Origin: Mycolicibacterium canariasense | GTDB taxonomy: Bacteria; Actinomycetota; Actinomycetes; Mycobacteriales; Mycobacteriaceae | Length of the DNA stretch: 64,000 nt | NCBI RefSeq assembly: GCF_002101555.1 | Contig: NZ_LQOL01000050.1 | Coordinates: 107,427 to 171,426, forward strand | Direction of reading: 5' to 3' | Shown: positions 27,225 through 34,977 of the stretch, in pieces | Numbering within the stretch: the first letter of the stretch is position 1 | How the letters are laid out: each line of letters begins with the position of its first letter | Position numbers and translations under genes: made by a program | Notes under the pieces: generated by a model | Databases searched by the model: none | Told to the model about the DNA's origin: nothing | Seen by the model: the letters and a program-made list of their open reading frames with translations, nothing else

Positions 27225-27896
27225 CTACTTGTGCGCGGTCAGCAGGAACGCCGGGAACTTGACCCGGCCCTTCTCGTCGAGCGGGTGCGGCGGCAGCTCG
27301 GCGGCCCCGTTCGGGATGGCGTTGGCGTTGGCATGGATGAACGCCGGGCGGATCTCGTCGACCGTCCAGTACTTCGCCACCGCGGCGCGCAGTTCGTCCT
27401 GCTCGACCTCGTGCGGTTTCTGCTCCACCTCGGCGGGAAAGGCGCCCTTGGCGAACACCAGCACGAAGTACGACGCGCCCGGCGCGGCCGCCCGGTGTAC
27501 CGACTGCAGGTAGCCGTCCCGCGCCTCGACCGGGATCGAGTGGAACAGCGTCGAGTCGACGACGGTGTTGAACCGGCCGTCGTAGCCCGTGAACGACGTG
27601 ATATCTGCCTGGGCGAAGGCTGCGGTGCTCAGATTGCGTTCCTGGGCAGCCCGATTCGCCGCGGCGATGGCGGTCGGCGAAATATCCAGCCCGACCACGG
27701 TGTAGCCCTGCGCCGCCAGCGCCAGCGACAACTCGGCGTGTCCACAGCCCGCGTCCAGCACGTCACTACGGATCTTTCCGGTGGGGAAAAGCGCCGCCAG
27801 CTCCGGCTGCGGCTCACCGATATTCCACGGCGGCGGACCCTCGAAGGTGCCGTCCTGCCGGTATGCCCCGTCCCAGTCCAAAACCTCGGATGTCAT
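27225..27896 (-). CDS. class I SAM-dependent methyltransferase
   Basis: 223 residues from the ATG at 27896 after TTGGAGG. Motif I is SDVLDAGCGHAELSLALA (about 42-59), then VVGLDISPTAIAAA with the acidic SAM-ribose residue and ADITSFTG, as in small methyltransferases of the thiopurine/TehB-like type (DGAYRQDGTFEGPPPWNIGEPQPEL at the N-terminus is characteristic of this actinobacterial group). The substrate is unknown. It follows the GCS2-like gene on the same strand with a 20-bp gap. Confidence 0.88.
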   Translation of the reverse strand: MTSEVLDWDGAYRQDGTFEGPPPWNIGEPQPELAALFPTGKIRSDVLDAGCGHAELSLALAAQGYTVVGLDISPTAIAAANRAAQERNLSTAAFAQADITSFTGYDGRFNTVVDSTLFHSIPVEARDGYLQSVHRAAAPGASYFVLVFAKGAFPAEVEQKPHEVEQDELRAAVAKYWTVDEIRPAFIHANANAIPNGAAELPPHPLDEKGRVKFPAFLLTAHK

Positions 27897-27916
27897 GACC
27901 TCCAACGTACGCCCGG

Positions 27917-29410
27917 TCAGGGCGCGGGTGTCTCCCACGTGTGCACCGGGGCGTTGCTGTGCATCGCCTCGCAGTACAGCCGCAACATCTCCGCCAGCGC
28001 CTGCGGGCGGGCCGCCCCGCGCTCCTGCAGGGCGTGCACGGTGGCCGTCTGCCAGGCCGCGCCGTTGCGCCCGGTTTTCGCCCGTCCCTCGATGACCCCC
28101 AGATAACGGTCCCGGACCTCGGCGGCGACGCTCCACCGCCGCAAACCTTCATCGGCCAGCGGGAGCAGTTTACGCAGTACCAGCTCGTCGGGGGTCACCT
28201 CGCCCAGGCCAGGCCAGTACAACGTGGCCTCCATCCCGTGTCGGGCCGCCGCGGTGAAGTTATGGTGCGCGGCAGCGAAACTCATCTTTGTCCAGACCGG
28301 GCGGTCCTCCTCCGACAGCGTGCGCAGCAGGCCGTAGTAGAAGGCGGAGTTGGCCAGCATGTCCACCACCGTCGGGCCCGCCGGCAGCACCCGGTTCTCC
28401 ACGCGCAAATGAGGACGCCGCGCAGCACCTTCTCCGACGAGGTCGTAGACCGGACGGTTCCATCGGTAGATGGTGCCGTTGTGTAGCCGCAGTTCGGACA
28501 GCTGCGGGGAGCGGCCGGCCGCCAGCTCGGCGACCGGGTCCTCGTCGGACAGCTCGGGAAGCAGGGCGGGGAAGTACCGAACGTTCTCCTCGAAGAGATC
28601 GAAAATCGAAGTGATCCAACGTTCGCCGAACCATACCCGGGGCCGGACGCCTTGGGTCTTCAGCTCGTCGGAGCGGGTGTCGGTGGCCTGGGTGAACAGT
28701 TCTATCCGCGTCTCGGCCCACAGTTCGTGGCCGAAGAAATAGGGTGAGTTGGCGCCAAGGGCCAACTGCGGACCGGCCAGCACCTGCGCGGCGTTCCAGT
28801 TCCTGGCGAAGTCGGCGGGGGACACCTGTAGATGTAATTGCACACTGGTACAAGCGGATTCGGGCGCGATATCGGCCGACTGCACCGCCAGTCGTTCCGG
28901 CCCGGCGATATCGATGTCGATGTCCTCGCCGCGGGCGGTGAAGATCGAGTCGTTGAGGGCCTGGTACCGCGTGGACGGACTCATCCAGTCGGTATCGAGG
29001 TGTTCGGGCATCAGCGTCGGCAGGATGCCGATCATCACGATATGTGCGTCGTTCTGCGCGGCCCTGGCCTCGGCGGCGTTCAGGCTGGCGCGCACCTCAC
29101 CCTCGAGATCCAACGCCGCCCGGCCAGGCAGCGGACGTGGCGGAACATTGAACTCGATGTTGTAGGCGCCCAATTCGGTTTGATAGGCCGGATCGGCGAT
29201 GGATTCGAGTACCTCGGCATTGCGTAGCGCCGGCTGGTAGGCATGGTCGACCAGGTTGCACTCGATCTCCATGCCGGTCAGCGGCCGGTCGAACTCGAAA
29301 CTGGACTGCGCCAGCATCGTTTCGAACACGTCCAGACACAACTGCACCTTGCGCCGGTACTCCCGGCGCTCGGCCCGGCTGAAGTCGGTCTGTGTGACGT
29401 CGTCACCCAT
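27917..29410 (-). CDS. glutamate-cysteine ligase (GCS2)-like carboxylate-amine ligase
   Basis: 497 residues starting MGDDVTQTDF. Family features: LTGMEIECNLVDHAYQPA (about 44-61, metal-binding Glu), YNIEFNVPPRPLPG, SACTSVQLHLQVSP, ALGANSPYFFGHELWAETRIELF, and HLRVENRVLPAGPTVVDMLAN. These belong to the GCS2 group of ATP-dependent carboxylate-amine ligases. The reaction is unknown. Since gamma-glutamylcysteine for ergothioneine is already provided by EgtA, this enzyme may join a different acid and amine. A homologue next to the egt genes is conserved in mycobacteria (Rv3698, from memory). Confidence 0.82.
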   Translation of the reverse strand: MGDDVTQTDFSRAERREYRRKVQLCLDVFETMLAQSSFEFDRPLTGMEIECNLVDHAYQPALRNAEVLESIADPAYQTELGAYNIEFNVPPRPLPGRAALDLEGEVRASLNAAEARAAQNDAHIVMIGILPTLMPEHLDTDWMSPSTRYQALNDSIFTARGEDIDIDIAGPERLAVQSADIAPESACTSVQLHLQVSPADFARNWNAAQVLAGPQLALGANSPYFFGHELWAETRIELFTQATDTRSDELKTQGVRPRVWFGERWITSIFDLFEENVRYFPALLPELSDEDPVAELAAGRSPQLSELRLHNGTIYRWNRPVYDLVGEGAARRPHLRVENRVLPAGPTVVDMLANSAFYYGLLRTLSEEDRPVWTKMSFAAAHHNFTAAARHGMEATLYWPGLGEVTPDELVLRKLLPLADEGLRRWSVAAEVRDRYLGVIEGRAKTGRNGAAWQTATVHALQERGAARPQALAEMLRLYCEAMHSNAPVHTWETPAP

Positions 29411-29419
29411 GGCGTGAGC

Positions 29420-30163
29420 CTAGCGGCGGGTGGCCACCGTGACCTGCGGACTCGTCAGACCGGTGCGGACCTGCACGTCCACCCCGGCGTGCGCGGCCAG
29501 CGCCCGCATGGCCGACGGGCTGTAACAGCGCAGCGAGCTGATCACCCCGTCGTGCACGAACGGGACGAACGGTGCCAGTGGCAGCATCGTCGCCAACCGC
29601 AACAGATGCAGCGGCGATGGTGGCCGCGGCAGATCGATGATGACCAGTTTGTCGGCCACCCGGGTGCCCTCGGCGAGCACCTTCGACGCAAGCGCCGGCG
29701 GGAGGTGGTGGAACGACAACGCGAACACCGCAACGGCGAACTCGCCGTCGGCCGCGTCGATCGCGGTGGCGTCCACGGTGCGCACCTCGGCACGCGGGTG
29801 ACGGCCGAGTGGACCGGTGGAGATGGCGGCCACGGATTCCGGGTCGATGTCACTGACGGTCACCCGTGCGGTGGGATGCCAGTCCAGCACGGTGGCCGAG
29901 AGCGTGCCATGACCGGCACCGAGCTCCAGGATCGACGGATCGGGCACGTCGGCGACCTCGTCGAGGACGGTGCGCGCGTGCTGGTCATGCTGGCCGAAAA
30001 CCCTTCCGGTCCAATCCAGTGCGGAGATCACGCTGCGCTTGACGGCTGGGTCGACGTCCTGGCGATCGAGGTACTCCAGTCGGTCGGTCTGCAGCAGCCG
30101 GTCCACGCAGGACGCATCGGGACCGCCACGGGGCATGCGATCGATGGCGGTGGGGTCCGGCAT
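29420..30163 (-). CDS. class I SAM-dependent methyltransferase
   Basis: 247 residues from the ATG at 30163; a GTG at 30184 would overlap the upstream gene. Motif I SILELGAGHGTLSATVLD (about 78-95), then VTVSDIDPESVAAI and VDATAIDAADGEFAVAVFALSFHHLPP, the post-motif found in UbiE/type 11 methyltransferases. After that is IIDLPRPPSPLHLLRLATMLPLAPF, a hydrophobic patch seen in methyltransferases acting on lipids or small hydrophobic compounds. Substrate unknown. It lies between the GCS2-like gene and a small membrane protein on the same strand. Confidence 0.83.
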   Translation of the reverse strand: MPDPTAIDRMPRGGPDASCVDRLLQTDRLEYLDRQDVDPAVKRSVISALDWTGRVFGQHDQHARTVLDEVADVPDPSILELGAGHGTLSATVLDWHPTARVTVSDIDPESVAAISTGPLGRHPRAEVRTVDATAIDAADGEFAVAVFALSFHHLPPALASKVLAEGTRVADKLVIIDLPRPPSPLHLLRLATMLPLAPFVPFVHDGVISSLRCYSPSAMRALAAHAGVDVQVRTGLTSPQVTVATRR

Positions 30164-30168
30164 GCGGA

Positions 30169-30846
30169 TCAGACGTTCTGGCACTTGCGCAGCAGGTCGC
30201 GCAGCACGTCGTAGAAACGGGCGCCGAGCAGGGCATGCGTTCCGGTATCGCCGATCTGCACCGTCGCGGTGATCTGTTCGGCAAGGTCGGCCAGGTCCTT
30301 GGCGCGCGGGGCGACATCGCCCGCCGTCACCTGGTTGGCCTGGTCACGCAGGCCGCGGGACCACGTCTGGAAGTCCCCCGTGGTCGGGCCCTGGTTGGCG
30401 AACGACGGCAGCACGAACGCGGACTGAGCCATGCTGGTGGTGATCAGGTCCCGGGCCTGCCGGCAGCCCTTCCCCGAGATGTAGGTGTAGGTCACCGATG
30501 AGGCGATGACGACCACGGCCAGGGCGACGGCCGTCACCGCGATGTTGACGTTGCGTTGCGGCGCGTCGAAGACGACCCGCCGCCACAGCAGGTGGGTGCC
30601 GACGGCGACGGCCGAGGCCGCCAGTGCCATCAATGTGGCCGCCAGCGGACGGCCGAACCCGGAAGCCGAGTTGATCGCCGCGGACGTCGCGATGGCCGTC
30701 AGCAGCACCAGCATGTACAGCCACATACCCCGACGGCGTTCGGTGGCATCGGCGTCCCGGAAGCTCACCCCGAGGACACCGCCGAGGCCGGTGAGAATGG
30801 CGACGATCACCGGGATCGCGTAGCCGCTCAGTTCGTCGGTGGTCAC
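30169..30846 (-). CDS. four-helix membrane protein of unknown function
   Basis: 225 residues from GTG. Four predicted membrane segments: AIPVIVAILTGLGGVLGV, MWLYMLVLLTAIATSAA, LAATLMALAASAVAVG, and NIAVTAVALAVVVIASSV. A soluble, probably extracytoplasmic C-terminal domain of about 100 residues follows, with two Cys (GKGCRQAR and the near-terminal RKCQNV). I do not recognise the family. It is followed 6 bp later by the methyltransferase gene, so the two may be co-expressed. Confidence 0.7.
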   Translation of the reverse strand: MTTDELSGYAIPVIVAILTGLGGVLGVSFRDADATERRRGMWLYMLVLLTAIATSAAINSASGFGRPLAATLMALAASAVAVGTHLLWRRVVFDAPQRNVNIAVTAVALAVVVIASSVTYTYISGKGCRQARDLITTSMAQSAFVLPSFANQGPTTGDFQTWSRGLRDQANQVTAGDVAPRAKDLADLAEQITATVQIGDTGTHALLGARFYDVLRDLLRKCQNV

Positions 30847-30936
30847 CTGAGGACCGTCCTGTCACTTCGCTCGCGGGGGATCACCCAGCGATGCTATCGA
30901 GTCGGCCGATCACGAAGTGACGACGTGACCGGCCGC

Positions 30937-30988
30937 GGTGGGTCTGCACACCCCTCCAAAGCCATCTCCAAAGCCGTGCAGACCCACC
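30937..30988 (-). terminator. long stem-loop with repeated loop sequence
   Basis: 13-bp perfect arms (GGTGGGTCTGCAC / GTGCAGACCCACC) enclosing a 26-nt loop that contains TCCAAAGCC twice. It sits 10 bp after the PadR gene (minus strand). Probably a terminator; the repeated loop is unusual. Confidence 0.55.
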
Positions 30989-30997
30989 CGGTCGGCG

Positions 30998-31705
30998 TCA
31001 CTCCTCGCTGAGGATCTGGTAGACCTCGCGGCGGGCATTGTTGACGATGTCGAGAATGCGCTGCTGCTGCTCATCGCCGGCGGTGTGCACCGACTGGGCG
31101 ACCGCGCCGAACAGCTGACCGAGTGCGGCGCGCAGGTTGACGGCGTTGGGATCGGCGTCTTCGGCAATGGTGTCCCACGGCGCGGTCTCGATTCTCTCCG
31201 CCGCGGCCCGACCCTCGTCGGTCAGCTCGAAAGTCTTCTTGCTGCCTTCGCTTTCGGTGGGAACGATGAGGCCCTCGTCGACGAGCAGCTGAAGGGTGGG
31301 GTAGACCGAGCCGGGGCTCGGCCGCCACAGATCGTTGCTGCGGGTGGCGATCTCCTGCGTCATCTCGTAGCCGTGCATGGGCCGTTCGGTGAGCAGTTTC
31401 AGGATCGCGGCACGCACGTCGCCGCGCCTGCCGCGACCGCCGCCGCGACCCCCGCGTCCGCGCGGCCCGCCGGGGCCGAAGCCCCCGCCGAAGCCCCGTC
31501 CGAAACCGGGCCCGAAGCCCGGACCGAAACCGGGGCCGAAGGGCCCCTGGCCGCCGGCGTGTTCGCGCAGGTGTTCGCGGAACTCGCGACGGGCGTGGCG
31601 GCGCCGTTCATGTAGGGCGCGCCGGTCGACGGGCCCGAAGCCGCCGGGGCCGAACGCCGGACCGAAACCGAAAGGTTGATGGGGTGAGGTGAAAGGGGTG
31701 TCCAT
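30998..31705 (-). CDS. PadR-family transcriptional regulator with Gly/Phe-rich N-terminus
   Basis: 235 residues. The PadR winged helix spans about 92-165 (DVRAAILKLLTERPMHGYEMTQEI, WRPSPGSVYPTLQLLVDEGLIV, KKTFELTDEGRAAAE), followed by a dimerisation helix region. Before it is an odd 90-residue stretch rich in Gly, Pro, Phe and Arg (repeated FGPGFGPGFGPGFG), likely disordered. PadR proteins are usually repressors of nearby detoxification or efflux genes. An inverted repeat upstream is the likely autoregulatory operator. The target beyond itself is unclear; the upstream MBL gene is on the same strand. Confidence 0.87.
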   Translation of the reverse strand: MDTPFTSPHQPFGFGPAFGPGGFGPVDRRALHERRRHARREFREHLREHAGGQGPFGPGFGPGFGPGFGRGFGGGFGPGGPRGRGGRGGGRGRRGDVRAAILKLLTERPMHGYEMTQEIATRSNDLWRPSPGSVYPTLQLLVDEGLIVPTESEGSKKTFELTDEGRAAAERIETAPWDTIAEDADPNAVNLRAALGQLFGAVAQSVHTAGDEQQQRILDIVNNARREVYQILSEE

Positions 31706-31744
31706 GGTGATGTCCTTCTTGGCAAGGAGGCACCGGATGTGCCT

Positions 31745-31767
31745 CCGATACGTTGACGATATATCGG
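31745..31767. promoter_or_regulatory. inverted repeat upstream of padR
   Basis: CCGATA (31745-31750) and TATCGG (31762-31767) form an inverted repeat. Within it, CGATATATCG (31757-31766) is a perfect 10-bp palindrome about 50 bp before the PadR start. Likely PadR operator overlapping its promoter. Confidence 0.55.
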
Positions 31768-31791
31768 AAGCTATCGCGATGCAACACCCAA

Positions 31792-32601
31792 TCAGACGGC
31801 GACGAAGCGGCGGGGCCCGCCCGTGGTGACGATGCGACCGAAGCGCATGTCCGGCAGGTGGGCCGCCACCACCAGGTCGGCGGTGTCGGCGATCTCGTCG
31901 GCGATGCGGTTACGCGCGGTCCGCGCGGCGGTGGGATCGGTATCCCAGATGACCTCCCAATCCCGCTCGGTGAACTGCACCACCGAGTGCACGACGTCGC
32001 CGAGCAGCAGCGCCCGCTCGCCGCGCGACGACACCACGAAGATGGTGGTACCCGGGGTGTGTCCCGGTGTGAACACGGCATCCACGCCCGGGGCGATCGG
32101 CACGTCACCGTGAAAAGGCGCCAGTTGCGGGGTGATCGGCGTGAGCGTGGCCAGGATGTGCTCGTCGCGCCCATGGGTGACGAAATGGTCCCAATCCGCT
32201 TGGTGCACGCGGTAGGTCGCGTTCGGGAACACGACCTCACCGCGGTGGCTGGCCCAACCGATGTGGTCGAAGTGCAGGTGGGTGAACACCACGTCGGTGA
32301 CGTCTCCGGGCTCGACGCCGTGGCGGCGCAGCGCGGTCAGCAGGTCGCCCCCGCGGTACTTGCCGTCGTCGAAATCGCCGACGCCGGCGTCGATGAGTAC
32401 GGTTTGCGTTCCGGTCCGGACGAGAAATCCGCCGAGCGGCAGGGTCAGCGCCCCCTCGGGGTCGAGGTGGTCGGCATAACACGCCCATCCGTCGGGTGCG
32501 CCCGGCCTGGACAGGATGTCGCGGGCGGTTTCCACGCCGTCCCCGTCGTGCAGCGCGATGATGGTCAGGTCGCCGATCGGTACGGCAGAAGGTGTGCACA
32601 C
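31792..32601 (-). CDS. MBL-fold metallo-hydrolase (lactonase-like)
   Basis: About 269 residues from the GTG at 32601. A GTG at 32670 is possible; the long in-frame extension further upstream runs through the PadR gene and is rejected. The metal motif THLHFDHIGW (HxHxDH) is intact, with a following VHQADW, HGDVPIAPGVDAVFTPGHTPGTTIFVV (third His) and LLLGDVVHS (bridging Asp), as in AHL-lactonase-type or arylsulfatase-type enzymes binding two zincs. It follows the PadR gene at 32631 by about 30 bp on the same strand, so it is likely co-transcribed and controlled by the palindrome at 33171. Substrate unknown. Confidence 0.83.
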   Translation of the reverse strand: MCTPSAVPIGDLTIIALHDGDGVETARDILSRPGAPDGWACYADHLDPEGALTLPLGGFLVRTGTQTVLIDAGVGDFDDGKYRGGDLLTALRRHGVEPGDVTDVVFTHLHFDHIGWASHRGEVVFPNATYRVHQADWDHFVTHGRDEHILATLTPITPQLAPFHGDVPIAPGVDAVFTPGHTPGTTIFVVSSRGERALLLGDVVHSVVQFTERDWEVIWDTDPTAARTARNRIADEIADTADLVVAAHLPDMRFGRIVTTGGPRRFVAV

Positions 32602-32630
32602 GTGTAGCGACAACCCGCGGTGCGGTGCCG

Positions 32631-33158
32631 CTATTTCGTTGTGCGCAATGAGATTTCTGTGATCAACCACCGCGCCCACTCGGCCTGCATGGCGTGGTAG
32701 CGCAGCCCGTGCTCCAGTGCGGCCAGGCCGTAGAAGGATTCGTCGGAGTCGTCCCAGTGCACGCTGTCGCGCAACGCCTCCAAGCGGGTGATCTCGGCGC
32801 GGGAGTGATCGGCCAGCGCCTGCACGTGCCCGGCCGCGCCCTCGGTCGGCAGCTCGCCCAGCAGGAAGATGCGCAGTTGTTCGGGGCTGCGGTAGGGCGG
32901 GTCGTCCTGGGGATTGCCGAGCCAGCGCAGCAACTCGGCCCGTCCCGCATCGGTGGCGCGGTAGACCTTGCGCCCCCGCGGGCCGGTATCGGCCACCTCG
33001 ATCAGGCCGGCCGCGGCGAGCTTGTTGAGCTCGCCGTAGAGCTGGCTCTGGGTGGCCGGCCACACGTTGGCCATGGATTTCTCGAATCGCTTGAGCAGGT
33101 CGTATCCACTGCCCGGGTGCTGGACGAGCAGACCAAGTGCGGCGATGCGCAGACTCAT
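32631..33158 (-). CDS. PadR-family transcriptional regulator
   Basis: 175 residues from the ATG at 33158. The winged helix MSLRIAALGLLVQHPGSGYDLLKRFEKSMANVWPATQSQLYGELNKLAAAGLIE is typical, with GPRGRKVYRATDAGRAELLRWL as the wing and a C-terminal helical domain including YGLAALEHGLRYHAMQAEWARWL, the PadR_C (AphA-like) dimerisation part. Divergent from carotenoid oxygenase, with a near-perfect 34-bp palindrome in the 58-bp spacer. Probably represses itself, the downstream MBL gene and the oxygenase. Confidence 0.9.
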   Translation of the reverse strand: MSLRIAALGLLVQHPGSGYDLLKRFEKSMANVWPATQSQLYGELNKLAAAGLIEVADTGPRGRKVYRATDAGRAELLRWLGNPQDDPPYRSPEQLRIFLLGELPTEGAAGHVQALADHSRAEITRLEALRDSVHWDDSDESFYGLAALEHGLRYHAMQAEWARWLITEISLRTTK

Positions 33159-33170
33159 GGTGCCGATCCT

Positions 33171-33204
33171 ACATTCCACTATTGACATGTCAGTAGTGGA
33201 ATGT
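33171..33204. promoter_or_regulatory. 34-bp near-perfect palindrome (PadR operator)
   Basis: 11-bp outer arms ACATTCCACTA and TAGTGGAATGT flank TGACATGTCA; only one symmetric base pair mismatches. It lies between divergent padR and carotenoid oxygenase genes, overlapping the probable promoters of both, so a dimer or dimer pair of the PadR protein should bind here. Confidence 0.85.
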
Positions 33205-33216
33205 CATCGTGGCGGT

Positions 33217-34545
33217 ATGACTGAGACCTCGGCCCTGCCGCTCGGGCAACCGGAGTTCTTCCGGATCGGCAACTACGCGCCCGTCGCCGACGAACTGACC
33301 GAATATGACCTGCCGGTCGAGGGGGTGATCCCGCCCGAACTCGACGGTTGGTACCTGCGCAACGGGCCCAACCCACGTCAGGCGACCGCGCACTGGTTCA
33401 CCGGCGACGGCATGATCCACGGCGTCCGGATCGAAGGCGGACAGGCCAGGTGGTACCGCAACCGCTGGGTGCGCACCGACAGCTTCCGCCACGACTTCCC
33501 GCTCTACAACGCCGACGGCAGCCGCAACCTCCGCGCGGCGGTGTCCAACACCCACGTCGTCAACCATGCCGGAAAGACCCTGGCACTGGTGGAATCGTCG
33601 CTGCCCTACGAGGTCACCCAGGAGCTGGACACCGTCGGCGCCTACGATTTCGGCGGCAAGCTCACCGATTCGATGACGGCCCACCCCAAGATCTGTCCCA
33701 CCACGGGCGAGTTGCACTTCTTCGGCTACGGCAGCATCTTCGAGCCCTACGTCACCTATCACCGGGCGGATGCCAACGGCGAGCTGACCGTCAACCGGCC
33801 GGTCGATGTCAAGGCGCACACCATGATGCACGACTTCGCGATGACCTCCGGCCACGTCGTGTTCATGGATCTACCCGTCGTCTTCGACCTCGACGTCGCG
33901 ATGACGGGCCAAGGAGGCATGCCCTACCGCTGGAGCGACACCTACGGGGCACGGTTCGGGGTGCTGTCCCGGCAGGACCCGTACGGGGTCATTCGCTGGT
34001 TCGACGTCGACCCCTGCTACGTCTTCCACGTCGTCAACGCCTTCGAAACTAGCACCGTAACCGGGACGCGTATCGTCGTTCACGCGGTCCGGTATCCCGA
34101 GATGTGGCGCCACGACAGCGGATTCGACATCGACGGCGTGCTGTGGGAATGGCAGATCGACCTGGCCGCCGGAACCGTGTCCGAACGCCAACTCGACGAC
34201 GCCGGCGTGGAATTCCCGCGCATCGACGACCGGCTGGCCGGACTGCAGGCCCGGTATTCGGTCGCGGTGGCCGGCAACAGCTGGCTGCGCTACGACTTGA
34301 CGGCGGGAACCGCGGTCCGTCACGACCTGGGTACCGGCGGACCGGCGGAAGCGGTCTTCGTGCCCGGTCCCGGTGCGGCCGACGAGAACAACGGCTGGTA
34401 CCTCGGTTATGTCTACGACCCGCGGCGCGACGGCAGCAACCTGGTGATCGTGGACGCCTCCGACTTCGGCGGCGAGCCGGTGGCCACCATCGGGCTGCCC
34501 CAGCGGGTTCCGTACGGGTTCCACGGCAACTGGATCGGCGTCTGA
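33217..34545 (+). CDS. carotenoid cleavage oxygenase family protein
   Basis: 442 residues from the ATG at 33217. Retinal-pigment-epithelium RPE65/lignostilbene dioxygenase features: GVIPPELDGWYLRNGPNP near the N-terminus, HWFTGDGMIHGVRI, and the four iron-binding histidines in SMTAHPKICP, TMMHDFAMTSGHVVFMD, CYVFHVVNAFE and the C-terminal GFHGNW. These non-haem iron enzymes split a C=C bond of carotenoids, apocarotenoids or stilbenes with O2. The regulated pairing with PadR and an MBL hydrolase suggests degradation of an aromatic or polyene compound. The real substrate is unknown. Confidence 0.92.
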   Translation: MTETSALPLGQPEFFRIGNYAPVADELTEYDLPVEGVIPPELDGWYLRNGPNPRQATAHWFTGDGMIHGVRIEGGQARWYRNRWVRTDSFRHDFPLYNADGSRNLRAAVSNTHVVNHAGKTLALVESSLPYEVTQELDTVGAYDFGGKLTDSMTAHPKICPTTGELHFFGYGSIFEPYVTYHRADANGELTVNRPVDVKAHTMMHDFAMTSGHVVFMDLPVVFDLDVAMTGQGGMPYRWSDTYGARFGVLSRQDPYGVIRWFDVDPCYVFHVVNAFETSTVTGTRIVVHAVRYPEMWRHDSGFDIDGVLWEWQIDLAAGTVSERQLDDAGVEFPRIDDRLAGLQARYSVAVAGNSWLRYDLTAGTAVRHDLGTGGPAEAVFVPGPGAADENNGWYLGYVYDPRRDGSNLVIVDASDFGGEPVATIGLPQRVPYGFHGNWIGV

Positions 34546-34587
34546 TTTCCCAGCGGATTTCCAGCGCCGCCGGACTAGGGTGTCCGG

Positions 34588-34965
34588 ATGGGTGTGAAGT
34601 GGCTGGACGAGCCCGAAGACCATGACTACGACGCGGCGGCCGACTATCTGAGCATGCTCGCCGAGCCGACCGTCGTGGCCGCCACCGTCGCGGCGCTCAA
34701 GGTGGCGAAACCCGTGCAGCACAAGGCCAAAGACATCCTGCGGGCGGCGCAGCTGGCATTGTTGCCGGCAAACAACGCCCACGTGCGCACCGACCTGGCC
34801 AAGATCGACGACGGCAAACGCTTTTCGCCGATCCTGCTGGTGCGCGGCCGGTATGACGGCAATGTGCCGATGCAGGTGGCCGACGGGTATCACCGGGTCT
34901 GCGCCAGCTACCTCACCGACGAGAACACGCCCATCCCGTGTCGTCTGGTGTCGTGGCAGGCGTAG
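34588..34965 (+). CDS. conserved hypothetical protein, ParB/sulfiredoxin-like motif
   Basis: 125 residues. The first half is helical (DYLSMLAEPTVVAATVAALKVAKPVQHKAKDILRAAQL). The second half has SPILLVRGRYDGNVPMQVADGYHRVCASY, in which D-G-Y-H-R resembles the D-G-x-H-R motif of the ParB/sulfiredoxin fold. I recognise no named family. It is 12 bp upstream of the antiporter gene and may share its transcript. Confidence 0.65.
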   Translation: MGVKWLDEPEDHDYDAAADYLSMLAEPTVVAATVAALKVAKPVQHKAKDILRAAQLALLPANNAHVRTDLAKIDDGKRFSPILLVRGRYDGNVPMQVADGYHRVCASYLTDENTPIPCRLVSWQA

Positions 34966-34977
34966 TCAGGACTCCAT

